Counted from the stretch's first letter, positions 1-8,627 are shown. The stretch: 64,000 bases of DNA from Pseudomonas ovata (GCF_003131185.1 NZ_QFFU01000008.1:1-64000), one strand, 5' to 3'. Numbers and translations: made by a program. The notes: generated by a model from the letters alone, not told the origin.

Positions 1-198
1 GATCCCTGTCAGGCCTTGAATAGGGGCCAGACGCAAAACCCGTGGGAGCGACCCACGGTCGCGAATGTCGCGTGGCAGGCACTTAAGAGGGTGAATGTAC
101 CGACCCTTTCGCGACCGCTGGTCGCTCCCACAGGATCCCTGTCAGGCCTTGAATAGGGGCCAGACGCAAAACCCGTGGGAGCGACCCACGGTCGCGAA
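1..198. repeat. REP cluster with a 65-bp perfect direct repeat
   Basis: Three REP-type palindromes of the putida kind (GGGAGCGACC..GGTCGCGAA) lie at about 41-65 (+), 108-133 (-) and 174-198 (+). Bases 1-65 recur exactly at 134-198, so a unit with one REP plus 40 bp of upstream sequence has been duplicated around an inverted copy, giving a BIME-like arrangement just downstream of otnI. No gene is visible here. Confidence 0.8.
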
Positions 199-205
199 GG
201 CTGAC

Positions 206-985
206 TCAACCGCGCAGGCGGCGCAGCCATTCCAGGCCTTCGCTGGTGTCGCCCTTTGGCCGGTACTCGCAACCGACCCAGCCGGTGTAGCCCAACTGGT
301 CGATCACCTCGAACAGGTGCGCATAGTTCAGCTCGCCCATGTCCGGTTCGTGACGGTCCGGCACGCCAGCGATCTGAATGTGGCCGACGCCGGCAAAGTC
401 GCGTTGCAGGGTGCGGGTCACATCGCCTTCGACGATCTGGCAATGGTACAGGTCGAACTGCACCTTGAGGTTGTCGGCGCCTACCTGTCTGACGATGGCC
501 TGGGCCTGGTCCTGGCGGTTGAGGAAAAAGCCCGGCATGTCACGGGTGTTGATCGGCTCGATCAGCACGGTAATGCCGAATGCCTTGGCCTGCGCGGCGG
601 CATAGGCCAGGTTTTCCAGGTACACCGCCTGATGCGCCGCACGCAGGCTTTCGTCGGGCAGCAGGCCGGCCATCACATGGATACGGTCGTTGCCCAGCAC
701 CTGGGCGTATTCCAGCGCCCTGGCCACGCCTTCGCGAAATTCTTGTTCACGCCCCGGCAGGCTGGCAATGCCGCGCTCGCCGGCTGCCCAGTCGCCCGGT
801 GGGGCGTTGAACAGCGCCTGCACCAGGCCGTTGTCGTCCAGGCGCTGTTTCAGCTCCTGGGGACTGTAGTCATAGGGGAACAGGTACTCGACCGCCGCAA
901 AGCCGTCAGCAGCGGCGGCGGCGAAGCGGTCCAGAAAGTCATGCTGCGGGTACAGCATGCTGAGGTTGGCGGCGAAACGAGGCAT
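206..985 (-). CDS. otnI: 2-oxo-tetronate isomerase (hydroxypyruvate isomerase family)
   Basis: Predicted 259-aa cytosolic TIM-barrel sugar isomerase of the Hyi/OtnI family. In the L-threonate/D-erythronate pathways OtnI interconverts 2-oxo- and 3-oxo-tetronate, feeding OtnK. The family's two catalytic glutamates are visible at E143 ([10 protein letters not shown]) and E240 (VGCEYRPKG), the numbering expected for the family, and a DLYHCQ metal/substrate segment lies between them. The ATG at 985 was chosen over an upstream in-frame start at 1015 because TGGAG sits six bases before it and the protein then begins MPRFAANLS, as homologues do. It is the last gene of the ltnD-otnK-otnC-gntP-otnI operon. 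True Hyi (hydroxypyruvate) is the alternative, but the neighbours argue for OtnI. Confidence 0.88.
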   Translation of the reverse strand: MPRFAANLSMLYPQHDFLDRFAAAAADGFAAVEYLFPYDYSPQELKQRLDDNGLVQALFNAPPGDWAAGERGIASLPGREQEFREGVARALEYAQVLGNDRIHVMAGLLPDESLRAAHQAVYLENLAYAAAQAKAFGITVLIEPINTRDMPGFFLNRQDQAQAIVRQVGADNLKVQFDLYHCQIVEGDVTRTLQRDFAGVGHIQIAGVPDRHEPDMGELNYAHLFEVIDQLGYTGWVGCEYRPKGDTSEGLEWLRRLRG

Positions 986-1007
986 GTTAACTCCAGTCTT
1001 CAAAGGG

Positions 1008-2465
1008 TCAGACAAATGGCCACAGCACCAGGGTCATCAGGAACCCCAGAGTGCCCAGCAGGGTGACCAGCACGGTCCAGGTGCGCAAGCCATCGCCTAC
1101 GTTCAGGCCGGCCAGCTTGGTGAACATCCAGTAGCCGGCGTCGTTGATGTGCGACATCGCCAGACCGCCACCGCCCATGGCCAGGCACAGCAATGCCAGG
1201 TGGTTGGCCGACAGGTCCAGGGTCGCGATCAGCGGGCTGAGAATACCGGCGGTGGTCACCAGCGCCACGGTGGTCGAACCTTGTACCGCACGCAGCAGCA
1301 GCGTCAGGATAAAGCCCAGTGCCAGGACCGGCAGGCCGGTGTTGCGCAGCGCTTCGGAGACCACGGCACCGATACCGGTGTCGACCAGTACCTTGCCGAA
1401 TACGCCACCGGCGCCGGCAATCAGGATCACCATGGCCACGCCCGGCAGCGCCGAGCCGATCACGTCGGACACTTGCGAGCGGCTCCAGCCACGGCGCGAG
1501 CCGAGCAGCCAGGCGCACAGCAGGGTGTCGATCAGCAGCGCCACCAGCGGCGCGCCCAGTACGGTCAGCACATCGCGCAGCAAGGTGCCGGCCGGCAGCA
1601 GGGTGGTGGCCAGGGTGCCGAGCAGGATCAGCACGATCGGCAGCAGGATCAGCGCGATGATCAGGCCAAAGCCCGGTGCCGGCGCCGGCGGCAGGCTCTT
1701 GGCCAGGCTGTTGGCGCTGGCTTCGGCGCCGAATTCCTTGGCGTCGCAGGTTTCACGCACGGTGGAGTAGTCGTTGCGTGCCCAGGCTTCCAGGTCGGCG
1801 TTGGTGACGTGCGGGCCATAGACTTCGGCACGGATGTCGTCGGTCATCGGGTAGGTCTTGCGGGTCATGCGCCCGGCCACGAAGTAGCCGATCATGCACA
1901 GCACCGCGACCATCGGGATGCCCAGCAGCAAGACCCGGCCCAGGTCGGCGCCCAACTGGCTGGCGGCGGCCACGGCACCCGGGTGCGGCGGCAGGAAGGC
2001 GTGCACGGCCAGCAGGGCGGCGCACATCGGCAAGGCGAAAATCATCAGCGGCTTGCGCGCCGCACGGGCCACGCCATAGGCCAGCGGCATCAGGATGATC
2101 ACCCCGACCTCGAAGAACACCGGAATGCCGACCATGAAGCCGGCCACGGTCAGTGCCAGCGGCGTGCGCGTGTTGCCAAAGCGCTGGATCAGCGTCTTGG
2201 CCAGGGCTTCGGCGCCGCCAGACAATTCGATGATGCGCCCGATCATCGCACCCAGGGCAATGATGATCGCGATATGACCCAAGGTCTTGCCCATGCCGCC
2301 TTCGATGGTCGCCACCAGGTCGGCCGGCTTCACACCGGCGACCAGCGCGACGATGATGCTGACCAGCATCAGGGCGACAAAGGGCTGGAATTTGTATTTG
2401 AGGACCAGAAACAGCAGCAGTGCGATGCCGGCGCCGGCAATCAGCATCAACATTAGTGGAGTCAT
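1008..2465 (-). CDS. GntP-family gluconate-type H+ symporter
   Basis: A 485-aa integral inner-membrane protein with about a dozen or more hydrophobic segments and the sequence character of the GntP/GntT family of acid-sugar:proton symporters, including the conserved stretches [20 protein letters not shown] near residue 58 and [16 protein letters not shown] in the middle. It lies inside the acid-sugar operon, 22 bp before otnI and 87 bp after otnC, so its likely substrate is the tetronate (threonate or erythronate) the enzymes degrade rather than gluconate. The family call is firm; the substrate is inferred from context only. Confidence 0.88.
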   Translation of the reverse strand: MTPLMLMLIAGAGIALLLFLVLKYKFQPFVALMLVSIIVALVAGVKPADLVATIEGGMGKTLGHIAIIIALGAMIGRIIELSGGAEALAKTLIQRFGNTRTPLALTVAGFMVGIPVFFEVGVIILMPLAYGVARAARKPLMIFALPMCAALLAVHAFLPPHPGAVAAASQLGADLGRVLLLGIPMVAVLCMIGYFVAGRMTRKTYPMTDDIRAEVYGPHVTNADLEAWARNDYSTVRETCDAKEFGAEASANSLAKSLPPAPAPGFGLIIALILLPIVLILLGTLATTLLPAGTLLRDVLTVLGAPLVALLIDTLLCAWLLGSRRGWSRSQVSDVIGSALPGVAMVILIAGAGGVFGKVLVDTGIGAVVSEALRNTGLPVLALGFILTLLLRAVQGSTTVALVTTAGILSPLIATLDLSANHLALLCLAMGGGGLAMSHINDAGYWMFTKLAGLNVGDGLRTWTVLVTLLGTLGFLMTLVLWPFV

Positions 2466-2552
2466 ATTCGCTTCCTGTTCTTATTGTGTTCCGGCATGAC
2501 CGGCGTTGGCACAGGCCGCGGGTGCGGCCTGGGAGGATTCATTGAAGGTCGG

Positions 2553-3191
2553 TTACCACTTGGCCCCGAACGTCTGCTGCAGTTCGTCCAGCGCCTGCTG
2601 CGACAGCGGCGCAGGTTTGGGGTCGGTCATCAGCCACAGGCGGGCGGTTTCTTCGAGCTCTTCCAGGGCGTAGCAGGCCTTGGCCACCGAGCTTTCCCAG
2701 ACCACCGGGCCCAGACGCTCAAGCATGACGCCGCGCACGCTGTTGGCCAGTTGCGCCACCTGCTCGGCCACCAGGGGCGAGCCGGGGCGCTGGTAGCCGA
2801 TCAGCGGAATGTGCCCGACCTTCATCACCTGGTAGGGCGTCAACGGTGGCAGGATGTCGTCTTCGCGCCAGACACCGGCCAGGGTCAGCGCCACCAGGTG
2901 GGTGGAGTGGGTGTGCACCACGCCACCGACCTCGGGATTGCGGTCGTAGACCTCGCGGTGCAGGGCCAGGGTCTTGGACGGCTTGCTGCCCGAGACCCAC
3001 TCGCCGGCCAGGTTGACCTTGGCGATTTCACCCGGCGACAGGCGACCCAGGCAGGCGTCGGTGGGGGTGATCAGCCAGCCGTCGTCCAGGCGTGCGCTGA
3101 TGTTACCGGCGCTGCCCACGGTGTAGCCGCGGCCATACAGCAGGCGGCCGACGTCGCAGATTTCTTCGCGCAGGGCTTGTTCATCGATCAT
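2553..3191 (-). CDS. otnC: 3-oxo-tetronate 4-phosphate decarboxylase (class II aldolase fold)
   Basis: A 212-aa protein of the zinc class II aldolase/adducin family. Visible motifs are GNIS at 29-32, E80 in LHREVY (the usual catalytic acid) and the zinc pair H93/H95 in VVHTHSTH. In tetronate pathways OtnC decarboxylates 3-oxo-tetronate 4-phosphate to dihydroxyacetone phosphate. Its start codon overlaps the last base of otnK, implying translational coupling. An L-fuculose- or L-ribulose-phosphate aldolase would look similar, but the adjacent DUF1537 kinase and LtnD-type dehydrogenase make OtnC much more likely. Confidence 0.88.
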   Translation of the reverse strand: MIDEQALREEICDVGRLLYGRGYTVGSAGNISARLDDGWLITPTDACLGRLSPGEIAKVNLAGEWVSGSKPSKTLALHREVYDRNPEVGGVVHTHSTHLVALTLAGVWREDDILPPLTPYQVMKVGHIPLIGYQRPGSPLVAEQVAQLANSVRGVMLERLGPVVWESSVAKACYALEELEETARLWLMTDPKPAPLSQQALDELQQTFGAKW

Positions 3192-4477
3192 CAGGCGGCT
3201 CCTGCCAACTGCTTGAGGGCCTTGGCGAAGAAGTCGCGGGCCCCGAAGTTGCCGGACTTGAGCGCCAGTGCCAGGGGCTGGTCACCGTCACTGACGGTGG
3301 CCGGCACGCCCGGGTCGATCTGTGCGCCGATCTTGAGCAACTGCACGCCCAGCGCCTGGACCACGGCACCGGAGGTTTCGCCACCGGCGACCACGAAGCG
3401 GTGTACGCCAGCGGCCAGCAGGCCCTTGGCGATCTGCCCCAGCGCGTCTTCGACCATGGCGCCGGAGCGCTCGACGCCCAGCTTCTGCTGCACGAGCCTG
3501 ACTTCATCCGGGGTGCTGGTGGCATAGATCAGCACTGTCTGGCCGGCCTGTTGGGCAAAGGCGATGGCCTGCTCGACCACCGGCTTGCCGTCGGCCAGTT
3601 CCAGCGGGTTGATGCGCAGGGCCGGGCGACCGGCTTCCAGCCAGGCGGCGACCTGGCCATTGGTGGCCACCGAGGCACTGCCGGCCAGGACCACGTCGCC
3701 ACCGGCGATGTCGATCTTCTGGGCAGCATCCATCGCGCGCAGTTTGCCGGCCTTGCGGAAGTTTTCCGGCAGGCCCAGCGCCAGGCCCGAACCGCCGGTC
3801 AGCAGCGCCAGGTCGGCGCAGGCTTCGCCCAGCACATACAGGTCGGCATCGGACACCGCGTCGGCAATGGCCATGCTCACGCCTTCGGCGCGCAGTTCAT
3901 CAATGCGCGCCCGCACGGCGTCGGTGCCCCGGGCCACGGTGTCGTAGCGCAGCAGGCCGACCTTGCGTGGGGTTTGCGCCTGCAGCACGCGCACCAGGTT
4001 GGCATCGGTCATCGGCGTCAACGGATGGTTCTGCATGCCCGATTCGCTCAGCAACTGGTCCTGCACGAACAAATGGCCACGGAAGATCGTGCGGCCGTTT
4101 TCCGGGAAGGCCGGGCAGGCCACGGTGAAGTCGCTGCCCAGGGCGTCGAGCAGCGCATCGCTGACCTGGCCGATGTTGCCGGCCGCGGTCGAATCGAAGG
4201 TCGAGCAGTACTTGAAGAAAATCTGCTCGCAGCCGCGATCCCGCAGCCATTGCAGGGCGGCCAGGGACTCGTCCACGGCCTCGGCGCTCGGCGTGGTGCG
4301 TGATTTCAGGGCGATGACGATGGCGTCGGCATCCAGGCCGGCGGCCCGTTCAGCCGACGGGATGCCGATGCTCTGCACGGTGCGCATGCCGCCGCGCACC
4401 AGCATGTTGGCCAGGTCGGTGGCGCCGGTGAAGTCATCGGCGATGCAGCCCAGCAGCGGGCGGGAAGTGACGGTCAT
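3191..4477 (-). CDS. otnK: 3-oxo-tetronate kinase (four-carbon acid sugar kinase, DUF1537)
   Basis: A 428-aa two-domain kinase of the four-carbon acid sugar kinase family. The N-terminal substrate domain opens with GCIADDFTGATDLA (about 10-23), the family hallmark with its acidic pair and glycine. The C-terminal nucleotide domain has VVAGGETSGAVVQAL near 365-380. It phosphorylates 3-oxo-tetronate at the 4-hydroxyl. It lies 3 bp after ltnD and overlaps otnC by one base, within a tightly packed operon. Length is normal and no lesions are seen. Confidence 0.92.
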   Translation of the reverse strand: MTVTSRPLLGCIADDFTGATDLANMLVRGGMRTVQSIGIPSAERAAGLDADAIVIALKSRTTPSAEAVDESLAALQWLRDRGCEQIFFKYCSTFDSTAAGNIGQVSDALLDALGSDFTVACPAFPENGRTIFRGHLFVQDQLLSESGMQNHPLTPMTDANLVRVLQAQTPRKVGLLRYDTVARGTDAVRARIDELRAEGVSMAIADAVSDADLYVLGEACADLALLTGGSGLALGLPENFRKAGKLRAMDAAQKIDIAGGDVVLAGSASVATNGQVAAWLEAGRPALRINPLELADGKPVVEQAIAFAQQAGQTVLIYATSTPDEVRLVQQKLGVERSGAMVEDALGQIAKGLLAAGVHRFVVAGGETSGAVVQALGVQLLKIGAQIDPGVPATVSDGDQPLALALKSGNFGARDFFAKALKQLAGAA

Positions 4478-4480
4478 CGT

Positions 4481-5383
4481 TTATTCCTCGACCTTGGCGG
4501 TCGGCAGATTGATGCCCGGGAAAATCTTGATCACCGCCGAGTCGTCTTCGCGGCCGAAACCGGCGCTGGAAGCCTGCATGAACATTTGGTGGGCGGTGGC
4601 CGACAGCGGCAGCGGGAATTTGCTGGCGCGGGCAGTATCGAGCACCAGGCCCAGGTCCTTGACGAAGATGTCCACCGCCGACAGCGGCGTGTAGTCGGCC
4701 TTGAGGATGTGCGGCACGCGGTTTTCGAACATCCACGAGTTGCCGGCGCTGTTGGTGATCACCTCGTACAGGGCATCGGCGTCGACGCCTTCACGCAGGC
4801 CCAGGGCCATGGCTTCGGCGCTGGCGGCGATGTGCACGCCGGCCAGCAGCTGGTTGATGATCTTGACCTTCGAGCCCAGGCCATGGACGTCGCCCAGGCG
4901 ATAGACCTTGCCGGCCATGCCGGCCAGTACGGCTTCGGCCTTGGCGTAGGCATCGGCCGGGGCCGAGGTCATCATGGTCATCTGCCCGGCGGCGGCCTTG
5001 GCCGCACCGCCGGAGATCGGCGCATCGAGGTACAGCAGGCCCAGGTCGGCCAGGCGCTGGCCCAGTTCGACGGCAAAGGTCGGGGCGACGGTGGCACAAC
5101 CGATCACCAGGCTGCCGGGACGCAGGGCGGCGACCGCACCGTTGTCGCCGAACAAGACGGTTTCGGTCTGCTCGGCGTTGACCACCACGGTGATGATGAT
5201 GTCGCACGCAGCGGCCAGGTCGGCCGGCGAGGTGGCGGCTACACCGCCTTCGGCGGCAAATGCCTGGACCACGTCGCTGCGCACGTCACAGGCGTGCACC
5301 GTGAAGCCGTTGCGCAGCAGCGAGCGGGCAATGCCCAGGCCCATGGCGCCCAGGCCGATCACACCAACATTGGATTGGGTCAT
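4481..5383 (-). CDS. ltnD: L-threonate dehydrogenase (beta-hydroxyacid dehydrogenase family)
   Basis: A 300-aa NAD-dependent beta-hydroxyacid dehydrogenase. It has a Rossmann GLGAMGLG near the N-terminus, the substrate loop DAPISGGAAKAAAGQ near 120-134, and the catalytic-lysine helix GLGSKVKIINQLL (Lys about 174). In this context it would oxidise L-threonate (or D-erythronate) at C2 as the first step. I chose the second ATG (5383) because GAGG lies nine bases upstream of it and almost touches the first ATG at 5392. It is first in the operon; the regulatory region and a DeoR-type regulator lie upstream, the latter now separated by an insertion sequence. Confidence 0.9.
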   Translation of the reverse strand: MTQSNVGVIGLGAMGLGIARSLLRNGFTVHACDVRSDVVQAFAAEGGVAATSPADLAAACDIIITVVVNAEQTETVLFGDNGAVAALRPGSLVIGCATVAPTFAVELGQRLADLGLLYLDAPISGGAAKAAAGQMTMMTSAPADAYAKAEAVLAGMAGKVYRLGDVHGLGSKVKIINQLLAGVHIAASAEAMALGLREGVDADALYEVITNSAGNSWMFENRVPHILKADYTPLSAVDIFVKDLGLVLDTARASKFPLPLSATAHQMFMQASSAGFGREDDSAVIKIFPGINLPTAKVEE

Positions 5384-5392
5384 TGCAGTCAT

Positions 5393-5518
5393 CCTCGGTC
5401 TTCGCCGCTGCTCGTCATACCAACAGACGGCTTACATTGTTCTGAAATGTGAATCTGATAGTGGATCAGTGAGCGATTAATGTGAAGCACTATTTGCGAT
5501 TAACAAATGTTCACATAG
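5393..5518 (-). promoter_or_regulatory. Regulatory region of the ltnD-otnI operon
   Basis: AT-rich leader upstream of ltnD. It holds repeated half-sites: GCGATTAA at 5473-5480 and again at 5496-5503 (23 bp apart), TGTGAA at 5448-5453 and 5481-5486, and the inverse TTCACA at 5510-5515. Such repeats suit a DeoR-family regulator like the one at 7169-7978. I do not see an unambiguous -35/-10 pair, so the exact promoter is undecided. Confidence 0.4.
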
Positions 5519-5543
5519 TAAAAAGCCCCTGGAACGGGGCTTT
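5519..5543 (-). terminator. Intrinsic terminator facing the minus strand
   Basis: The palindrome AAAGCCCC-6-GGGGCTTT is followed on the minus strand by a run of five T, so it would stop transcripts arriving from the right. Before the IS110-family insertion it probably ended the transcript of the DeoR-type regulator. Confidence 0.6.
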
Positions 5544-5640
5544 GAATGGGGAGGGTGTAATCAGATGGACTCGCCCACGCCGAGGCGTCTATGCGCCACG
5601 GTGGCATCCTATAGATGTCAACGACAGCGAGGGCGAGTCC

Positions 5641-6744
5641 ATGAGCAAGAATACGTCGAAAAAAAGTTCTCTGTCTGCAACCGATCTTTCAGCCTGCACC
5701 ACCGTGGCGGTGGATCAGGCCAAAAATGTATTCCAGGTGGCCGGCGAAGATCCGTTAGGGCACGTGGTCTACGAAAAACGCATCAAATCGCGTGAAGCCT
5801 TTGTCACCTTTTTGGGTCAGTTGCCGCCCGGCATCACGGTGTTGATGGAGACCGGTCCGGGTGCGCAGTCCTGGGCCCGGATCCTGCAAAACCAAGGCAA
5901 CGTCCCTCGTATTCTGCCGGCCCAGCACGTGGCTGATCACAGCAGTGGGCCGAAGAACGATCGAAACGATGCACTGGCTATCTTGCGCGCAGGCCGAGAC
6001 ATCAGGATTCATGCTGTCCCGGTCAAGACCGAAGCGGGTCTGGCCATGCAGGCGTTGCACAGGGTCCGTCAGCGTTATGTGAAACAACACACGGCCATCG
6101 GCAACCAGATACGAGGCTTGCTGCTGGAGCATGGTTTCTCCATTGCACAAGGCAAGGTGGCGATCAGCCGGCGTGTCACTGAGCTATTGGCAGATTCCAG
6201 CCAGCCAATCCCGCCTCTTTTGCATGAGTTGATAGCTGAAGTATTAGGCGAATGGCTGAGTATGGAGGAGCGTATCGAGGTGATCACCAGGCGTCTGGAA
6301 CGTACGGCCCGTGAAGACCAGACCACGAAACGCCTGATGACGATCCGGGGCGTGGGGCCGATTCTGTCGACGGCCATGATGGCCAAGCAGACGGAGCCAG
6401 AACGCTTCAAGAGTGCTCGCGATTTTGCAGCCTATTTCGGCACGGTACCCGAGCAGAAGAGCAGTGGAAACAAGACCCGGCTGGGCAAGATGGCCAAGCG
6501 CGGTGATGCGTACATCCGAAGTCTGGCCATCCAGGGTGCACATGCTGTCTTCAGGCAGCTCAACCCCAACTCGGATCATCCGGATGATCGTCGCCTGCAG
6601 CGCTGGCTAGGTCGACAGGGCCTGAAAGGTGCTGCGGTGCGCCTGGCAAACCGTAACCTGCGAATCATCTGGGTACTGCTGCAGAACGAAGATACCTATC
6701 GCCGCCAACCGGACAGGGTTCAGGAGGCAGCGACGGGCCTATGA
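5641..6744 (+). CDS. IS110-family transposase (DEDD recombinase)
   Basis: A 367-aa transposase with an N-terminal RuvC-like DEDD domain (AVDQAKNVFQVAG with D25, then METGPGAQSWA, then the DRNDALAIL acid pair) and a C-terminal Transposase_20 domain beginning IRGVGPILSTAMMA. The start is taken at 5641, preceded by GAGGGCGAG. An in-frame start 53 codons upstream would read through the left inverted repeat and is rejected. The GGGCGAGTCC just before the ATG is a perfect inverted repeat of 5568-5577, so a leader hairpin could hide the ribosome-binding site. The frame is intact and probably active. Confidence 0.92.
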   Translation: MSKNTSKKSSLSATDLSACTTVAVDQAKNVFQVAGEDPLGHVVYEKRIKSREAFVTFLGQLPPGITVLMETGPGAQSWARILQNQGNVPRILPAQHVADHSSGPKNDRNDALAILRAGRDIRIHAVPVKTEAGLAMQALHRVRQRYVKQHTAIGNQIRGLLLEHGFSIAQGKVAISRRVTELLADSSQPIPPLLHELIAEVLGEWLSMEERIEVITRRLERTAREDQTTKRLMTIRGVGPILSTAMMAKQTEPERFKSARDFAAYFGTVPEQKSSGNKTRLGKMAKRGDAYIRSLAIQGAHAVFRQLNPNSDHPDDRRLQRWLGRQGLKGAAVRLANRNLRIIWVLLQNEDTYRRQPDRVQEAATGL

Positions 6745-6980
6745 TTTAACGTGTTTCGCCACCGAGGCGCTTAGCCGTCTCACCCCTTGCTAGAGAGTAT
6801 CGACCCCAGGTTAGACCGTCGCGGATAGATGCCTGCGCTCCTACTGGCCCTTGAGGCCTGTTTGTAATCGGCATTCCGCGAGCTGACCCGATAGTGGCCA
6901 GAAGCACATGTGCTTCCTCGAACAGGCCTTATACATAGATGCAACCGGGTAGCGGTGTTCAAAGGCAAAGCGGGTTGACA
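6745..6980 (+). ncRNA. Candidate bridge/seek RNA region of the IS110-family element
   Basis: A non-coding interval of about 236 bp between the transposase stop and the right inverted repeat. IS1111-type elements are known to encode their guide RNA in this position. CGCTCCTAC at 6836-6844 is the exact reverse complement of GTAGGAGCG, the sequence rebuilt at the insertion site from both flanks, as expected of a target-binding loop. Boundaries, fold and transcription are not established; a REP remnant could also explain the match. Confidence 0.4.
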
Positions 6981-6999
6981 GTGGGGGCGAGTCCATACA

Positions 7000-7066
7000 T
7001 AGGAGCGGCTTTCAGCCGCGAACCGCAGCGACGCTATTTCCGTAGGAGCGACCAACGGTCGCGAAA
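7000..7066. repeat. Two REP palindromes beside the IS110-family element
   Basis: AGGAGCGGCTTTCAGCCGCG starts at 7001 and a second unit, GTAGGAGCGACC..GGTCGCGAA, spans about 7042-7066, both in the same orientation. They lie 100-170 bp beyond the 3' end of the DeoR-type regulator. The rest of 7067-7168 shows nothing recognisable. Confidence 0.75.
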
Positions 7067-7168
7067 GGATCGACCCATTCAGCATCCTGGGTGCCTGGCC
7101 GCCTGCATTTGCGCCTGCAGGTCGCCCCTACGGCGCGTTGAAGATCTATTCAAGCCGCCTGGCCTGGC

Positions 7169-7978
7169 TTACACCTTGGCCAGCTGCAACTCGATGCCTT
7201 GCTTGCGGATGCTGTCGGCGGCGGCCGTGGCCAGGTCGCTGTCGGTAATGAGGGCATCGAACTGCTCCAGCGGCGCGACCTTGTACATGCCGAAGGTGCC
7301 GTACTTGGAGCTGGTGGCAACCAGTACGTTGCGCGAGGCCGATTGCATGGCGGCCTGCTTGACATCCACTTTCAGTGCCGAAGGGGTGGTAATGCCACGC
7401 TGCAGGTCCCAGGAGCTGGTCGACATGAAGGCGATGTCGGTGGCCAGCTGGCGCAGGGTGGCGGCGGCCAGGGCGCCGACGCTGGACAGGTTGGGGTGGT
7501 CGAGCAGGCCGCCGGTGTGGATCACGTCGACGTGCCCGGCATCGGCCAGGGCATGCACGATGCCGAAGTCGTTGGTGACCACGGTCATGCCCGACAGGGC
7601 AATGATGTACGGCACGATTTCCAGGGTGCTGGTGCCGGCATCCAGGTACACGGTCATGTCCGGGTGCAGCAACTGCGCGGCCAGGCGCGCCATGGCCTGT
7701 TTGTGCGGCAGCTCGACCACGGCCTTGGACTGGTGGCTGGGCTCGCTGTGCAACTGGCTGGCGATGCGCACGCCGCCGCTGACCGAATAGGCCCGGCCTT
7801 CCTGCTCCAGCAGGGCGATGTCACGGCGGATGGTCATGTGCGAGCAGTCGAACATTTCCATCAACTGGTGCACGCTCAGCACCTGGTGCTTGCGCAGTTG
7901 GCGCAGCATCAATTCACGGCGTTGATCGGGGATCATTGGCGCACCGCCGGTCGGGGCGATTTCGTCATGGGTGGACAT
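7169..7978 (-). CDS. DeoR-family transcriptional regulator
   Basis: A 269-aa regulator. An N-terminal DeoR helix-turn-helix (about 17-70, containing VHQLMEMFDCSHMTIRRDI) is followed by the DeoRC sugar-phosphate-binding domain with the phosphate loop DAGTSTLEIV. It probably controls the acid-sugar operon that starts 1.8 kb downstream and responds to a phosphorylated intermediate; this is inferred from proximity and family habit. AGGAG lies five bases before the ATG at 7978, which decides the start over an internal ATG at 7936. The IS110-family element now separates it from its presumed target. Confidence 0.85.
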   Translation of the reverse strand: MSTHDEIAPTGGAPMIPDQRRELMLRQLRKHQVLSVHQLMEMFDCSHMTIRRDIALLEQEGRAYSVSGGVRIASQLHSEPSHQSKAVVELPHKQAMARLAAQLLHPDMTVYLDAGTSTLEIVPYIIALSGMTVVTNDFGIVHALADAGHVDVIHTGGLLDHPNLSSVGALAAATLRQLATDIAFMSTSSWDLQRGITTPSALKVDVKQAAMQSASRNVLVATSSKYGTFGMYKVAPLEQFDALITDSDLATAAADSIRKQGIELQLAKV

Positions 7979-8138
7979 GCATGCTCCTGCATAGCGGTAA
8001 CCGGGCTCGGCCTTGAGTGTACGTGCAGCCCGCCAGTGTGCCGAGGCGTTTTTAACACGAACCGTTCATGGCTTACCGTGACACGGCGCAGGCGCCGAAC
8101 GGTCGCGGGCCTGGTCAGGCGCGATGACTAGACTGTAA

Positions 8139-8191
8139 TAGGGTCTGTTGCCGTTTCAGCACGGCTCGTGATGAAACGGCAACAGACCCTA
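8139..8191. other. Perfect 20-bp inverted repeat with 13-base loop
   Basis: The arms TAGGGTCTGTTGCCGTTTCA (8139-8158) and its exact complement (8172-8191) would fold into a very stable stem. No T-run follows on either strand, so a simple terminator is unlikely. It lies between the divergent regulator and the MAPEG gene and would be in the leader of the latter. Confidence 0.7.
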
Positions 8192-8232
8192 GGGACAGGC
8201 GTCGAATCCCGATCGGGATGCAAGGAGTGCAC

Positions 8233-8625
8233 GTGATCGTCGCTTATGGGTGCGTATGGATCGCACTGGTGTTGCCGAACCTCTGTGCGGTGATCGCCAG
8301 GGTCGGCAGCCGTGACTACGGTCTGCGCCTCAACCATGACCCCAGAGCCTTTCTGGGTCGGCTTGACGGGTTGGCAGGGCGTGCCCATGCCGCGCAACTC
8401 AATGGTTTCGAAACCACGCCAGGGTTTGCCGCCGGCGTCATCATCGCGCAGCTCAGCGGCAATGTTCCCTGGGTCGCCATCGAAGCGCTGGCGGTCGGCT
8501 TTGTCCTTTCGCGCCTGCTGTTCATCCTGTTCTATCTGGCCGACCTGGCGGTGTTGCGCTCGCTGGCCTGGCTGGGCGGCTTTACCCTGATCACGGCCTT
8601 GTTCGGCCTGGCGATCCTGCTGTAG
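8233..8625 (+). CDS. MAPEG-family membrane protein
   Basis: A 130-aa inner-membrane protein with four hydrophobic segments and the MAPEG (membrane-associated eicosanoid/glutathione metabolism) pattern, including a short polar loop and a buried RLLFILFYLADL helix. GTG at 8233 is taken as start because AGGAG is five bases upstream; in-frame extension to an ATG at 8218 would overrun that site. Its function in bacteria is unclear. It stands alone, ending just before a hairpin shared with the convergent antiporter remnant. Confidence 0.8.
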   Translation: MIVAYGCVWIALVLPNLCAVIARVGSRDYGLRLNHDPRAFLGRLDGLAGRAHAAQLNGFETTPGFAAGVIIAQLSGNVPWVAIEALAVGFVLSRLLFILFYLADLAVLRSLAWLGGFTLITALFGLAILL

Positions 8626-8627
8626 GG

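Larger units (their letters stand above)
5559..6999 (+). mobile_element. IS110-family (IS1111-type) insertion sequence
   Basis: About 1.44 kb. Subterminal inverted repeats ATGGACTCGCCC (5565-5576) and GGGCGAGTCCAT (6985-6996) enclose one transposase gene and a ~240-bp non-coding right end; this layout and length fit the IS1111 subgroup. Joining the flanks (..GGGTGTA before and TAGGAGCGG.. after, sharing TA) gives GTGTAGGAGCGG, the start of a Pseudomonas REP, so the element appears inserted at a REP edge, a habit known for this group. The outer ends are inferred to within a few bases. An internal imperfect inverted repeat (5579-5605 with 6758-6784) also frames the gene. Confidence 0.8.

Noticed and set aside
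95..1066. Long open frame opposite otnI
   Set aside because: Mirror frame of a GC-rich gene; no domain and no ribosome-binding site, while the minus-strand frame has catalytic motifs.
957..2456. 499-codon open frame opposite the GntP-type gene
   Set aside because: Q/H/G-rich composition typical of an antisense shadow of a GC-rich membrane-protein gene.
5482..5640. Extended N-terminus of the IS110-family transposase
   Set aside because: It reads through the left inverted repeat and lacks a ribosome-binding site; the ATG at 5641 has GAGGGCGAG upstream and gives the family's normal start.
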